Assembly (NCBI GenBank): GCA_016929355.1 | Contig: JAFGJA010000322.1 | Coordinates: forward strand, 1-48,058 | DNA from: Anaerolineae bacterium | GTDB lineage: Bacteria; Chloroflexota; Anaerolineae; Aggregatilineales; Aggregatilineaceae | Direction: 5' to 3' | DNA length: 48,058 nucleotides | Shown here: positions 17,825-27,264 of the stretch, in pieces | Position numbering within the stretch: the stretch's first letter is position 1 | Layout of the letters: every line of letters starts with the position of its first letter | Notes under the pieces: generated by a model | Seen by the model: the letters and a program-made list of their open reading frames with translations, nothing else | Told to the model about the DNA's origin: nothing | The model's database searches: none | Program-made: the position numbers and the translations under genes

Positions 17825-20800
17825 TTAACCGAAGATATTCTTGATGAGAATTCGTGTAATCGCGATCAAGTCTTTGATGATTTGCTCATTGCCAAGTTCT
17901 GGCTTGCTATACTGGGCCAACCAACCCTCACCTTCTGAGCGATCCCAGGTATCCAGCGTTTTCAATAATGCCCGGTTTTTCGTATTCGAATACCGATCAT
18001 AGATCGCGCGGGCGTCATCTTCGCTGATACGCGGCTGCCATACACCTGCCGATGGATCCACCCAGTAACCGACAAACTTCAGCAACCCGTCCATAAGAAC
18101 ACCGTTGGGCAGATGCTCAAAATCTCGTTTCGGAATAAGCACCTCATTACCGGACATTTCAGGCATAGTGAAGACCCACCCCTGCCCGGTTTCCTGAAGT
18201 TCCTCATTAACCACCGCCGCCAGCAAATACGCTTCGGCCTTGATGCGGTTCGCCAGACCGGTCACTACTATCGGATTGAACATGCGCGCCGATTGCTTGA
18301 TCTTAACCAACTGTCGTTCGTAAGACAATGCCGTTGCATCTGCTTCAAACACCGCCGAACGCCCCGGCCGCTGAACTGTTCGGACCAACCCCATCTCATC
18401 CATATAGGTGTCGCGGGCGATATTCAGGCTGTTGACAGCATCAATAGTCAGCGCGTCCGCCGTTTGAATCAGCGTCAGCGTGAAACGATCCGTCGTATCC
18501 AACACCTTGAGTTTTTCTTCGTCGTCGTTCAATTTCTCCCGGCGCAAACGGCGCTTCAAATCGTCGATGCGTTCGATGCCTTGATGCGCCGACAAAACGA
18601 TCCCCGGCTGTAAAGCGGTTGCCCGTTCATCGGACATTAACAACACCCCCGAATTTTGTAGCAACCGTGCGAGAGTCGTGGCAATCTCATCCTCACCTAA
18701 TGGGCCTTTGTTCAGAATTTTTGCCAGCCCTTCCTGTTCAGGAATTTCGCGGGCAAAGTAACGTCCCAGGAACAGGATTTTTTCTTCAAAGGTCGCCACA
18801 TCTGCCGGATCAAACGTCACTTCAACTTCCTGGTCGTTGTCATCCCCTGTGCTCGGCAGTTTTAGAACTAATGCCGGTTTGAGAGATTCATCAACTTTCC
18901 AGTAAAGCTGGCGCACACCCTTCTCAATCGGGGTTAGATTATCGCGTTCGTCCGGTTTGAGCATATACGTATCATACCAGACTTCGCGGAGAGGTTCGCC
19001 CTCATTGGTCGTGGTGATGTAGGATCGTGTCTGCAAGTTTTCCTGCTGATTCCACATCTCAGTGATCCGGGCATAGCGCGCAGCGAGGCTCACATGCAGC
19101 GATCCCTGTTTTGCCCCCATCCCCAACGCATCACCCACACTCACCAGATGATCGCGTACTTCACCTGCGATGCTGGCAAATACCTGTAATTGGCCGACCA
19201 CCGGATGTTCAGGATCATCCATAATTTGGCTGATCTGGGAAGCGATTCCCTTCAACGAACCGGGGCCTCCTTCTGCCGCGAGTGTATCCAGGAATGCTTT
19301 TGCTAAACCGATCTTTGCGCCACGACGCAGGACGGGATCGATGGGTTCGGAGGTGCGCGCGTGTTGACCATTCAGTAGCACGCCTACAACCTGTGCTAAC
19401 CACTGCCGCCACGCCTCGTTATCTCGCTCCTCGCGCACTGAAAGCTTGCGCGCAGCACGGCGCACCGTTTCAGCATCATTAGAAACCACACCATTGAAGA
19501 TAAGCCGCCACTCTTTACTCAGTTGCGGTGTACCAAAACGTTCGCCCAGGAACGCCTGAACCAAATCAGCCGGCGCTTGCCGACCACTGATGAACTGTTC
19601 TTTGGCTAGTTCAGGCGCGTAACGCGGCGTTTCCTGGGTATTGCCCATCAACAGCAGTTGCAAGACACGGCGCGCATAACGCACAGTGATGTCTTCCAGC
19701 AAATCGGCAAATGGCAGACGGAACTGGTAAAGCCCCAGGCTGCTGACTGCTAGCTTCCGTTCTCGAAGCTGGACATTAGTTGACACACCGCGCATGGTAT
19801 CACGCCATTGGTCCAGCCCGCCCCGATTGGCGGCTGTATCTAACCACAGCGCGATCCCATCCGCCAAAGACGGATAGATGCCCTTTTCAGGCGCAATGTG
19901 GCTCAAAGACGCTGGTTGGCGCTCACCATCATAGACGTAAACGTCATCAAACAGACTGTCATCCACGTCGCCATCAAAGACCATCGGCATCGCCGGGTCC
20001 GACGTGTATGCCATCGGGAAGGCCGCGCCAATCGCCAGTTGGAACCGTTCCGTTTCACGCAAAGCAGCGATAGTATTTGTCGCGCGACTGAGATCACTGC
20101 GCTGGCGACCTTGCGTGGCGCGATCAGTCAACAGATGACCGACCAGCCGCACTTCCACCAAACCCAGACTTTGCTGCAACTGGCGAACCAGATAAGCTAC
20201 ATCCAGGAATGCGCCCGATCCCACATCGTCACTGAGATCAGTCACCAACAATACGTGCAAACGCTCAGGATCATGCAGCTTTGAGGTTTTGGCTAACTCG
20301 CGTTCGGCCTCCAACACCGTCTGCGCCGCCGTTTGTAACCGTTGCCACAGGTTATCATCGCCCGGTTTGCGCAGATTGTCGATTAAGGCCATACGTCCCA
20401 TAACCCGCCGGTCCTGAAAACCGGTCTTAGGATCGGTAGAACTGCGGATTTCGAGCATCGTCTGGTGATCAATCCATCCTTTGTAGGTTGGATCATCGTT
20501 CACCACGTCGGTCAGTCCACGCAGATTTTCCTGCCATGCCAGAATTTCGTGATCGTCAAGTTGTAACCCATCCGTTTCACGCTCAAGGTGTCGCGCTTGA
20601 CTCCCGTCTAGAATGCAGAGAAGACCGACATTCTGCGAGGGATCGCCTAATTCGGCATTCGCCAGCGTCTTTTTCAGTTGGGTCAAGACCTGCCACCCCG
20701 GATTACCCAGACCAATCACCAGTGAGCCGCGCGGCTTCCACAAAGGCTGCAATTGGCCGCTAGGCAAATTGTCATCCGGACCTAACGGTTCGCGTTGAGG

Positions 20801-23377
20801 CTGCAACGGCGGCAGTTCGGGCAGTTCTTCATCATAGTCCGGCTTACGTAACCAGCACGCCAGCAGCATCAAAGGCAGCAGAGGCAGCAAGCACAGCAGA
20901 GGCAGCGGCCACATTCGGTTTCTCCACTCATCCAGCAAACTTGTCTGGTTAATAGGTTCGCCCCAATAGGGCAGATGTTCAAATACACCTGGTTGGGAAG
21001 CGCCACGCAATTTATATGCGGTGCTGGTGGTCCCATCCGCATAAACATCAACCACGACAATATCAAAGTTCGGATCATAGGCGGTAGTGTTAAACGCCAA
21101 TTTGGTCCCGTTCCGATTCCAGGAAGGCCAGGAATTGCTGGCATTAGGGGCATTACCCGCAATCGGTCCCGCAACGCCTGTTTCCAGATTCAGCAACCAG
21201 ATTTCAGCTTGCGGATCGGAATAGGTGGTTGCGTTCTGATGATGCGTAAAGGCCAACCAGCGACCATCGGGCGAGAATGCCGGGTAGTAGTTCAAACCGT
21301 CATTGGCACTTGCGCCAACAATCGGAATCGGCACGGCGTTCAGCGCGGGGTCTGATGCGATCATGTAAATATCACTCTGATTTAGCGCCAACAAACCAAC
21401 CTCAAGATTGCCTCGGTTGGCGCGTACAAAAGCGATATTCTGACCGTCCGGGGTCCAGGCCGGCATCAGCACCCCGTTTTGGGCGTCCGATGCGTTCTGA
21501 AACTGCTGCCATCCATACGCGGGGGCATCACGGTCAAAAACGAACAATTCCGCATTACTGGTGGTTACAGCCAGTTTGCGACCATCCGGCGAAAACGCGC
21601 CGTATATTGCGTCAATCGGCGGCAAATCCTCGATCAAATCGCCATCAAATTCGGTCAGACGTAAGGCATCATTATCCGGTACAGGGCCAACAATTGCCCC
21701 CACTATTTCTGCCTCACTGCTCACAAAATGGCAACCCAGGCAACTCGCCGTTTCGTTCAAAGAAGATACCTGCGCCGGTTCATCGGCGGCCAAATCACTA
21801 TGCGTTAGGAAAATTCCGCGCTGGCTGCCATCCATCCGCCAGAAGTACACGCTTTCCGGCACATCACACAACACACCGGCGACAGGCTGTAACAACAAAA
21901 ACAGGAGAATCAATAACAGGATTAAGAACAACAAACGCAGCAACCAACACAGCCAATCCCAGATAGTCTTGTGTTTTTTGCTTAATAAGTTGTTCAGCGC
22001 CCGCCACAACAGATACACTCCGATCAGGGCTACGATGATGACCACAATCCAGGGCAGCCAATCCCACCACCCCGGCGCACAAAAATCAAGGCCCAGATCG
22101 GTTGTTCTCCCAATTGTCTCCGTAGGACCGGGATCGCGCAGAACCGCATTCGGTGTTGCCGTTGGTGACGCGGTTGGGGTTGGCGAGGGTGTAGGTGTGG
22201 GCGTATGAGTGGGCGTCGGTGTTGCCGTCGGCTGTAAAATCGTGACTATCGGTCCAATTTCTGTAGCGGCTGCCGGAACGACCTGTCCACAGGGGAAATA
22301 TTCAACCGCCACGGTCCCCACCGTCGCATTGGAGATTGCCATCAGACCGCGCAGTTCGGTTTGTAACTCGACATCCTCACCACTATTCACTTGATCCACA
22401 GTCCATTGAAGCACGTTCGGCGCAGTAGCGGGACCGTTTAACGCCGCATTCGGCACACTAGTGCCAGGAACGATCTGGAAAATTTCTGTATTGACCGTGT
22501 ACGTGATGACCAGGTTATTCGCCACAATTTGGGGCTGAATTTCGCGCGCGATCTGCTCATAGAGTATCGTCAGTTCGCTGGCGCTGGTCGCCAGATACGC
22601 ATCGTCCGGCGAATCGGCAATATCACGCAACGTATCCTCATCTACATCAGCCGGGTCGCCCAGACCAACGGTAATGATACTCGCGCCTGTCAACTGCCGC
22701 GCACGTTCAGCTTCGCGCCGGACCGCACTGGTATCGGAGTCTTCACCGTCCGACAATAACACAATCACCGGATGGGCGTCGCCCTGGTAATTCGCGCTGG
22801 CGCTGGCAAGAATATCGGTTGCCAGTGTTAACCCGTCAGCGATATTCGTGCTGCCACTGGTACGCAGATCATTAATCGCATTTTCCAGTACAGTCTGATC
22901 ACTGGTCAGGTCAACTTCCATGTCGGCATCAGAGTTAAATGACACGATTGCGATTTGATCTGAGGCAGACGATCCTGGGACGAAGTTAAACTGCCGGATA
23001 AACGTCAAAGCCGCCTGTTTGGTCGCATCCAGTTTTGAAATATTTTCCGGCGTATCTTCATCCATGCTGGAAGATGTATCGATTACCAAAACGGCATCCA
23101 CCGGAATTTCACGCGGCACAGCCGGGCATTCACCGCCTTGCAAAGTGATCGTCACCAAAAAGTGATCTTGACCGTCATCATTCACCGGGAATCCTGTTTG
23201 CGGGTCCCCCTGGCGCGCGATGCTTTCCAACCGGATGGTGATTGGGCCAATACCCGCATCTTGCGCCTGACTCGGCATCCCCCATACGGTAAGCGCCAAT
23301 GCTACTAGTATCACCAACAACATGCTGCGCCGACGCAGCAGCGCGTATGATGTAGTCCTAACAGATCTCATAAACAT
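17825..23377 (-). CDS. VWA + beta-propeller + tubulin-like fusion protein (1850 aa)
   Basis: Domains in order: signal peptide or first membrane segment (about 18-38); VWA domain with D100-TSSS metal motif and LLSDGED (207-213); beta-rich region; Thr-Pro linker (about 382-410); membrane segments at 441-460 and 476-502; a TolB/PD40-type beta-propeller (about 505-810) with repeated FSPDGR blades and one CLGCH (546-550) c-type haem motif; third segment 823-842; then a tubulin-like domain from about 884. Counting membrane crossings puts the VWA and propeller outside and the tubulin-like part inside. The last has GLGNPG (889-894) and SDDVGSG (1049-1055) in place of the two glycine loops, so GTP binding is doubtful. 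RRVMGRMALI and AVSSLGLYQF match the other copies. The ribosome site is weak (GAAAG). It is flanked on both sides by intercistronic hairpins. Confidence 0.87.
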   Translation of the reverse strand: MFMRSVRTTSYALLRRRSMLLVILVALALTVWGMPSQAQDAGIGPITIRLESIARQGDPQTGFPVNDDGQDHFLVTITLQGGECPAVPREIPVDAVLVIDTSSSMDEDTPENISKLDATKQAALTFIRQFNFVPGSSASDQIAIVSFNSDADMEVDLTSDQTVLENAINDLRTSGSTNIADGLTLATDILASASANYQGDAHPVIVLLSDGEDSDTSAVRREAERARQLTGASIITVGLGDPADVDEDTLRDIADSPDDAYLATSASELTILYEQIAREIQPQIVANNLVITYTVNTEIFQIVPGTSVPNAALNGPATAPNVLQWTVDQVNSGEDVELQTELRGLMAISNATVGTVAVEYFPCGQVVPAAATEIGPIVTILQPTATPTPTHTPTPTPSPTPTASPTATPNAVLRDPGPTETIGRTTDLGLDFCAPGWWDWLPWIVVIIVALIGVYLLWRALNNLLSKKHKTIWDWLCWLLRLLFLILLLILLFLLLQPVAGVLCDVPESVYFWRMDGSQRGIFLTHSDLAADEPAQVSSLNETASCLGCHFVSSEAEIVGAIVGPVPDNDALRLTEFDGDLIEDLPPIDAIYGAFSPDGRKLAVTTSNAELFVFDRDAPAYGWQQFQNASDAQNGVLMPAWTPDGQNIAFVRANRGNLEVGLLALNQSDIYMIASDPALNAVPIPIVGASANDGLNYYPAFSPDGRWLAFTHHQNATTYSDPQAEIWLLNLETGVAGPIAGNAPNASNSWPSWNRNGTKLAFNTTAYDPNFDIVVVDVYADGTTSTAYKLRGASQPGVFEHLPYWGEPINQTSLLDEWRNRMWPLPLLCLLPLLPLMLLACWLRKPDYDEELPELPPLQPQREPLGPDDNLPSGQLQPLWKPRGSLVIGLGNPGWQVLTQLKKTLANAELGDPSQNVGLLCILDGSQARHLERETDGLQLDDHEILAWQENLRGLTDVVNDDPTYKGWIDHQTMLEIRSSTDPKTGFQDRRVMGRMALIDNLRKPGDDNLWQRLQTAAQTVLEAERELAKTSKLHDPERLHVLLVTDLSDDVGSGAFLDVAYLVRQLQQSLGLVEVRLVGHLLTDRATQGRQRSDLSRATNTIAALRETERFQLAIGAAFPMAYTSDPAMPMVFDGDVDDSLFDDVYVYDGERQPASLSHIAPEKGIYPSLADGIALWLDTAANRGGLDQWRDTMRGVSTNVQLRERKLAVSSLGLYQFRLPFADLLEDITVRYARRVLQLLLMGNTQETPRYAPELAKEQFISGRQAPADLVQAFLGERFGTPQLSKEWRLIFNGVVSNDAETVRRAARKLSVREERDNEAWRQWLAQVVGVLLNGQHARTSEPIDPVLRRGAKIGLAKAFLDTLAAEGGPGSLKGIASQISQIMDDPEHPVVGQLQVFASIAGEVRDHLVSVGDALGMGAKQGSLHVSLAARYARITEMWNQQENLQTRSYITTTNEGEPLREVWYDTYMLKPDERDNLTPIEKGVRQLYWKVDESLKPALVLKLPSTGDDNDQEVEVTFDPADVATFEEKILFLGRYFAREIPEQEGLAKILNKGPLGEDEIATTLARLLQNSGVLLMSDERATALQPGIVLSAHQGIERIDDLKRRLRREKLNDDEEKLKVLDTTDRFTLTLIQTADALTIDAVNSLNIARDTYMDEMGLVRTVQRPGRSAVFEADATALSYERQLVKIKQSARMFNPIVVTGLANRIKAEAYLLAAVVNEELQETGQGWVFTMPEMSGNEVLIPKRDFEHLPNGVLMDGLLKFVGYWVDPSAGVWQPRISEDDARAIYDRYSNTKNRALLKTLDTWDRSEGEGWLAQYSKPELGNEQIIKDLIAITRILIKNIFG

Positions 23378-23419
23378 ATCGCTTTCGTAGTATCAAAAAC
23401 TCATCTCTGCCCACATGAT

Positions 23420-23450
23420 GGGGCGAATCAATCCGTCCCGGATTCGCCCC
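23420..23450 (-). promoter_or_regulatory. Intercistronic RNA hairpin before the 1850-aa gene
   Basis: A perfect 10-bp inverted repeat, GGGGCGAATC/GATTCGCCCC with an 11-base loop, lies in the 110-base gap between the intact tubulin-like gene and the fusion gene. Inside it AATCCG/CGGATT offers an alternative, mutually exclusive pairing. No U-tract follows on either strand, so a processing or translation-balancing role is more likely than termination. Confidence 0.55.
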
Positions 23451-23487
23451 TGATTTAAGTAACACCTACAGGCGGGATGCTTGGGGC

Positions 23488-26400
23488 TTACAGTCGCCGA
23501 CTTCCACCCCGAACTTTCTCGTCATAGCGCGCTTCGATGACTCGCCGCAGCCGATCCATTTCACGATCCAGCGCCAAAATCGCAATGGTGTACAAGTCGT
23601 AATCTTCCTGGCGACGACGCTGCTCATCATGCGCATCGCCGCCGGTCAGATTGACACCGGACATGGATAAACGCTCTTGCAGTTCAGGCAACGCAGCCGC
23701 CAATTCCTGACGGAGTTCGCGCGCCATATCGTGCCGGACGACCAGTTCCGCAACACCTAACTGGCGCTGATTACCGGCGGTTCCATTGCCCTCGCGCCCC
23801 AGGAATGCCTCACGATCCCAATTATCCAGCATCAACTCGCCGGTCTCACGATTAACAGAGGGCATGAAAGCTTCAACCCACATGCGCAGTTCTTCATCCA
23901 CCACCACCTGATCCCCATGCGTTTCAAGTAACGCCAGATTATCCCGATCAACCCGGCGGAGCGTGTCTTCGCGTCGCGCCTGGCGTAAGTAATCCAACAC
24001 ACCAGGATAAGGAATCGGGTTACGCATGGTTGCACCGGGCCGTGTGCCGCGAATATCTTCCTCAAGGATGACGTATGTAATCATCGCATCTAGCAGCGAG
24101 GGACGATCAGAGGGTTCCGTGAGATACCAATCAATGATCTCCTTCTTACGTGACTCAAGATCGGGCGCACGCAGTTGCCAGGCAAAGTACGTGCGTGTCT
24201 CATCTCCACCTTCTTCACGGCGGACAATAATCCGGTGTGCCAACAGGAACAGAAAATCGAGGAAGCGCTCTTCATTTTCCAGCAGCAGCACGACACGATC
24301 CGCGAGCAAGCGTCCCGTTTGGCGTAACCGGCGCACAACATCTTTTTCATACTCGATGGCGCGCACTTCTGCCGGGAAAATATGAGTCGTCTGGCGGGTA
24401 TCCCAGGGCAACTCGTTGTAACGTTGGTAGCACTCACCAAATGCGGATATACCGCGCAGTTCGATCAATTCCGCCGTGCTCAGCAGCGTGAGGCGGAAAG
24501 GATTCTCACACTGTGCTGTCTTGAGTGTGGCATAATCTTGTTCGCTAATATCGCCCAAACCTTTTTCGGCTCCCAGGCGGCGCAGCACATTGCCCAAAAA
24601 ACCTGTTTCGTCAGGATTTTCCGAATTATGGCTTGCCAGCAGCACATTGGTCACGATCCGACCTTCAACCTCAGGCCGTTCTGTAATTGAAAGCAGATGC
24701 CCACTCCGCCGGGCCAGATCAATAGCTAGTTGATCTTCATTATCAAGATACTGCTGCATCAAATACTTCAACACACTCTCGCGCTGCACAGCATCGGCAA
24801 AAACACCACGCATATAACCAAGCATCGCCTGGAGATTGCGCTCGGCCCAGCGTGCGCGCCGCTCCTTACGGAACAAGGCAACGGCATCACCCTCACCAAA
24901 GCCGCAGTCCACCACCAACTGATCGCCCTCGACAGCCACCGACCAATTCCAGGCATTGAACATGCGCTCACGCTGCTCTGCCGTTTCAACATATTCGACA
25001 TAACGTCGATTTTCCCACTCAGCATCATTGATAACATGGTGATTTGCCAGTGATTCGGCTTGCCCACGTTCATCCTGCACGCGCCGTGTCCCGCGCAGCA
25101 GTTCGTTATACAAGCCATTGGTATCCGTCGCCAGTACCAACGCCCAACTTTGGAGTTCATCCCGCACCTGATCCAGAAAATCGTAGATATGGCGGAAAGC
25201 CCGCGCCACTGCCGCTCGCGCAAACTCGGTGCGGTAGAATTCGACATATTCTTCCACGCGCGCCAAATAATGATCTTGAGCCACCAGCGCCGGATCGCGC
25301 TTGAGTAAACTTCGTTCCGAAGCCTTAGCCTGCATATCTTGCTGCGCCCGATCCAGGCCAGTTTGCAGATTGCTGCGCATACTGGTGACATAGGTATCGA
25401 TACCCGCGCGCACCTCTTCCATCAAATCACCAACAATAGCGAACAAATTGCGCAACTCCTCGACAACAGCCAGAGTCCAACCCAGTTTGCCAGACTTGGC
25501 CTGAATGGGATCGCGCGTTGAGGTTAATGATCCATTGAGAGTATGCATGATGTACGCGGCCATGTATGCGCGGAAGCGGTTGGTTTGTAAATCAACAAAA
25601 CGATTCAGCGCATCACCGTAGCGACCACCCTGCCGCCCCCCGCCCGTATCCACCGGGCCAAGCTGTGAGGTAATGTAGCGGTCCGCTTTGGTTGCTATAT
25701 CACGCCAGTCTATCGTCGGATCGCCCTGAGGGCGACGTTTATCTGATACCTGTGCATGATTGTAAATCGTGTCTTCGATGATCTGGCGCGTGTCATTGAT
25801 CGCCCCCATCGTCACCGGATCCGCACCAACGGACTGTGGCACGAGCATATTCAACCAGGTGCGCAGGTCATAAGCGCCCAATTCACGCACCGCATTCTGA
25901 CGGTTGAGGGCTTCACGCGCAAAGAAATGATGGGCCTGTTCCCATAATCCCGTCGGCATAATCATCCGGTTCTCGTCACGCGGGTCGGGGAGCGGCGTGT
26001 GTTTGGTCATCAACTGCTCAACGATGAGCACCGGTTTTTCGCCCCGGTACTCTGGGTTATCCTCATAGCTGACACGGAGCATATAGCCATCATCATTATA
26101 GGTCTGCCCCGGCACAATCGCTTGCACAATTTCCTTGCCCAACCGGTACGACCAGGCTTCGATCATTTGTTGGACGGGCAAAATGATGGAATACGCGCCT
26201 AAAGAGCTAACCATTGCCTGCTTGCCAACACGTCCCTGGCGTTCAGCGATAGCGTTTGGCATATTAGCCAGCACCTGCTCATTGACTTCCCCGAAGCTCG
26301 GATCGACAAAACTCGCAATGGCATCAGCGACTACTGAGGCTGATCCGTCTTTAAGGCTGCGCGCATTCATGCGCATTTCGCCTTCACCATCCAGGATGTA

Positions 26401-27231
26401 CACAAAATCGTAGAGTTTTTCGCGGTTCTTGGCTCGCCAGATCGAACGATTGCCACCTGAACGCTCGCCATGATAGTACATCGGGTAGCCGTAACGATAA
26501 TCTTCACTCAAGGTGAAGCGTTGCAGTTCGCGCATGGCCGCAAATGCGCGCCCTTTAGCGGATTCAATCTTATTCGAGTCCAGATCGCGGGCGAACGCCT
26601 GCGGCAAATAGAAGAAACCACGCAGGGTGATATTAATGTTGTTGTTCGCCGCCACCCGCCGGATGATATGCGGCACATCAAGAAACAAACCAGCCCCCGT
26701 ACCACCAGCCATTGACCCGACGATCATCACCAGGATCGTATTACCAGTTTGCCGCGCGAGGCTGGTCAACTTGGTATCAAGCACCGTTGCGACGGGTGAA
26801 TTAGCTGGTTGGGCAACTGAACGAAACAAAGCCAAACGCCCCAACTGCCGGAACATACCAGCGCCTTTATCCAAGTTAAACATGGAGCGCGGCAGTTCCT
26901 TCAAATAACGTTCAGCCAACAACCAGGACCGAATTTGAGGATATTCTTCAGTGTCCGCGACGAGACGCACCATTTCATACGCATCACCGCCAACGTGGAC
27001 ATACTCATACGGCTCTAACGAGACAGTTCCGACGCCTGTGCCCTGCTCCCGAATCATCCCATCGGCCCCAACGCCGACTATCGGCTCATCCGCAGTATCT
27101 AACACGGCTAACCCAATTCGCTTGGGAATCTCGTTATTGTACATATCCATCAACTGGCGCTTAACATGCACCAGTGTCCACGCACCAGACCCCCCCAACC
27201 CGATAATCAATGCCGCTAGTGGCTCCGCCAT
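23488..27231 (-). CDS. Tubulin/FtsZ-like protein with intact GTP loops (module 2)
   Basis: A 1247-residue cytosolic protein with both nucleotide loops of the tubulin superfamily: GLGGSG (11-16) after a hydrophobic strand, and AGGTGAG (175-181) in the signature position. LDTADE (44-49) matches the acidic loop of the other intact copy. RQLGRLALF (128-136) and VSSLGAYSIILP are the two motifs shared by most tubulin-like proteins here. The long C-terminal half is charged and helical with no membrane segments. The start ATG has AAGGA upstream. It lies 33 bases after the VWA gene of the same module and is followed by the fusion gene. The family is known as bacterial tubulin-like proteins of uncertain function; GTP-driven assembly is an inference from the fold. 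Confidence 0.86.
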   Translation of the reverse strand: MAEPLAALIIGLGGSGAWTLVHVKRQLMDMYNNEIPKRIGLAVLDTADEPIVGVGADGMIREQGTGVGTVSLEPYEYVHVGGDAYEMVRLVADTEEYPQIRSWLLAERYLKELPRSMFNLDKGAGMFRQLGRLALFRSVAQPANSPVATVLDTKLTSLARQTGNTILVMIVGSMAGGTGAGLFLDVPHIIRRVAANNNINITLRGFFYLPQAFARDLDSNKIESAKGRAFAAMRELQRFTLSEDYRYGYPMYYHGERSGGNRSIWRAKNREKLYDFVYILDGEGEMRMNARSLKDGSASVVADAIASFVDPSFGEVNEQVLANMPNAIAERQGRVGKQAMVSSLGAYSIILPVQQMIEAWSYRLGKEIVQAIVPGQTYNDDGYMLRVSYEDNPEYRGEKPVLIVEQLMTKHTPLPDPRDENRMIMPTGLWEQAHHFFAREALNRQNAVRELGAYDLRTWLNMLVPQSVGADPVTMGAINDTRQIIEDTIYNHAQVSDKRRPQGDPTIDWRDIATKADRYITSQLGPVDTGGGRQGGRYGDALNRFVDLQTNRFRAYMAAYIMHTLNGSLTSTRDPIQAKSGKLGWTLAVVEELRNLFAIVGDLMEEVRAGIDTYVTSMRSNLQTGLDRAQQDMQAKASERSLLKRDPALVAQDHYLARVEEYVEFYRTEFARAAVARAFRHIYDFLDQVRDELQSWALVLATDTNGLYNELLRGTRRVQDERGQAESLANHHVINDAEWENRRYVEYVETAEQRERMFNAWNWSVAVEGDQLVVDCGFGEGDAVALFRKERRARWAERNLQAMLGYMRGVFADAVQRESVLKYLMQQYLDNEDQLAIDLARRSGHLLSITERPEVEGRIVTNVLLASHNSENPDETGFLGNVLRRLGAEKGLGDISEQDYATLKTAQCENPFRLTLLSTAELIELRGISAFGECYQRYNELPWDTRQTTHIFPAEVRAIEYEKDVVRRLRQTGRLLADRVVLLLENEERFLDFLFLLAHRIIVRREEGGDETRTYFAWQLRAPDLESRKKEIIDWYLTEPSDRPSLLDAMITYVILEEDIRGTRPGATMRNPIPYPGVLDYLRQARREDTLRRVDRDNLALLETHGDQVVVDEELRMWVEAFMPSVNRETGELMLDNWDREAFLGREGNGTAGNQRQLGVAELVVRHDMARELRQELAAALPELQERLSMSGVNLTGGDAHDEQRRRQEDYDLYTIAILALDREMDRLRRVIEARYDEKVRGGSRRL

Positions 27232-27264
27232 AACTATCCTTTCCTTTCAGCCATGTGTGGCAGG

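Noticed and set aside
22150..22240. Tandem DNA repeat in the Thr-Pro linker of the fusion gene
   Set aside because: The repetition follows from the Pro-Thr protein linker with varied codons and is common in secreted Chloroflexota proteins; it is not a separate DNA element.
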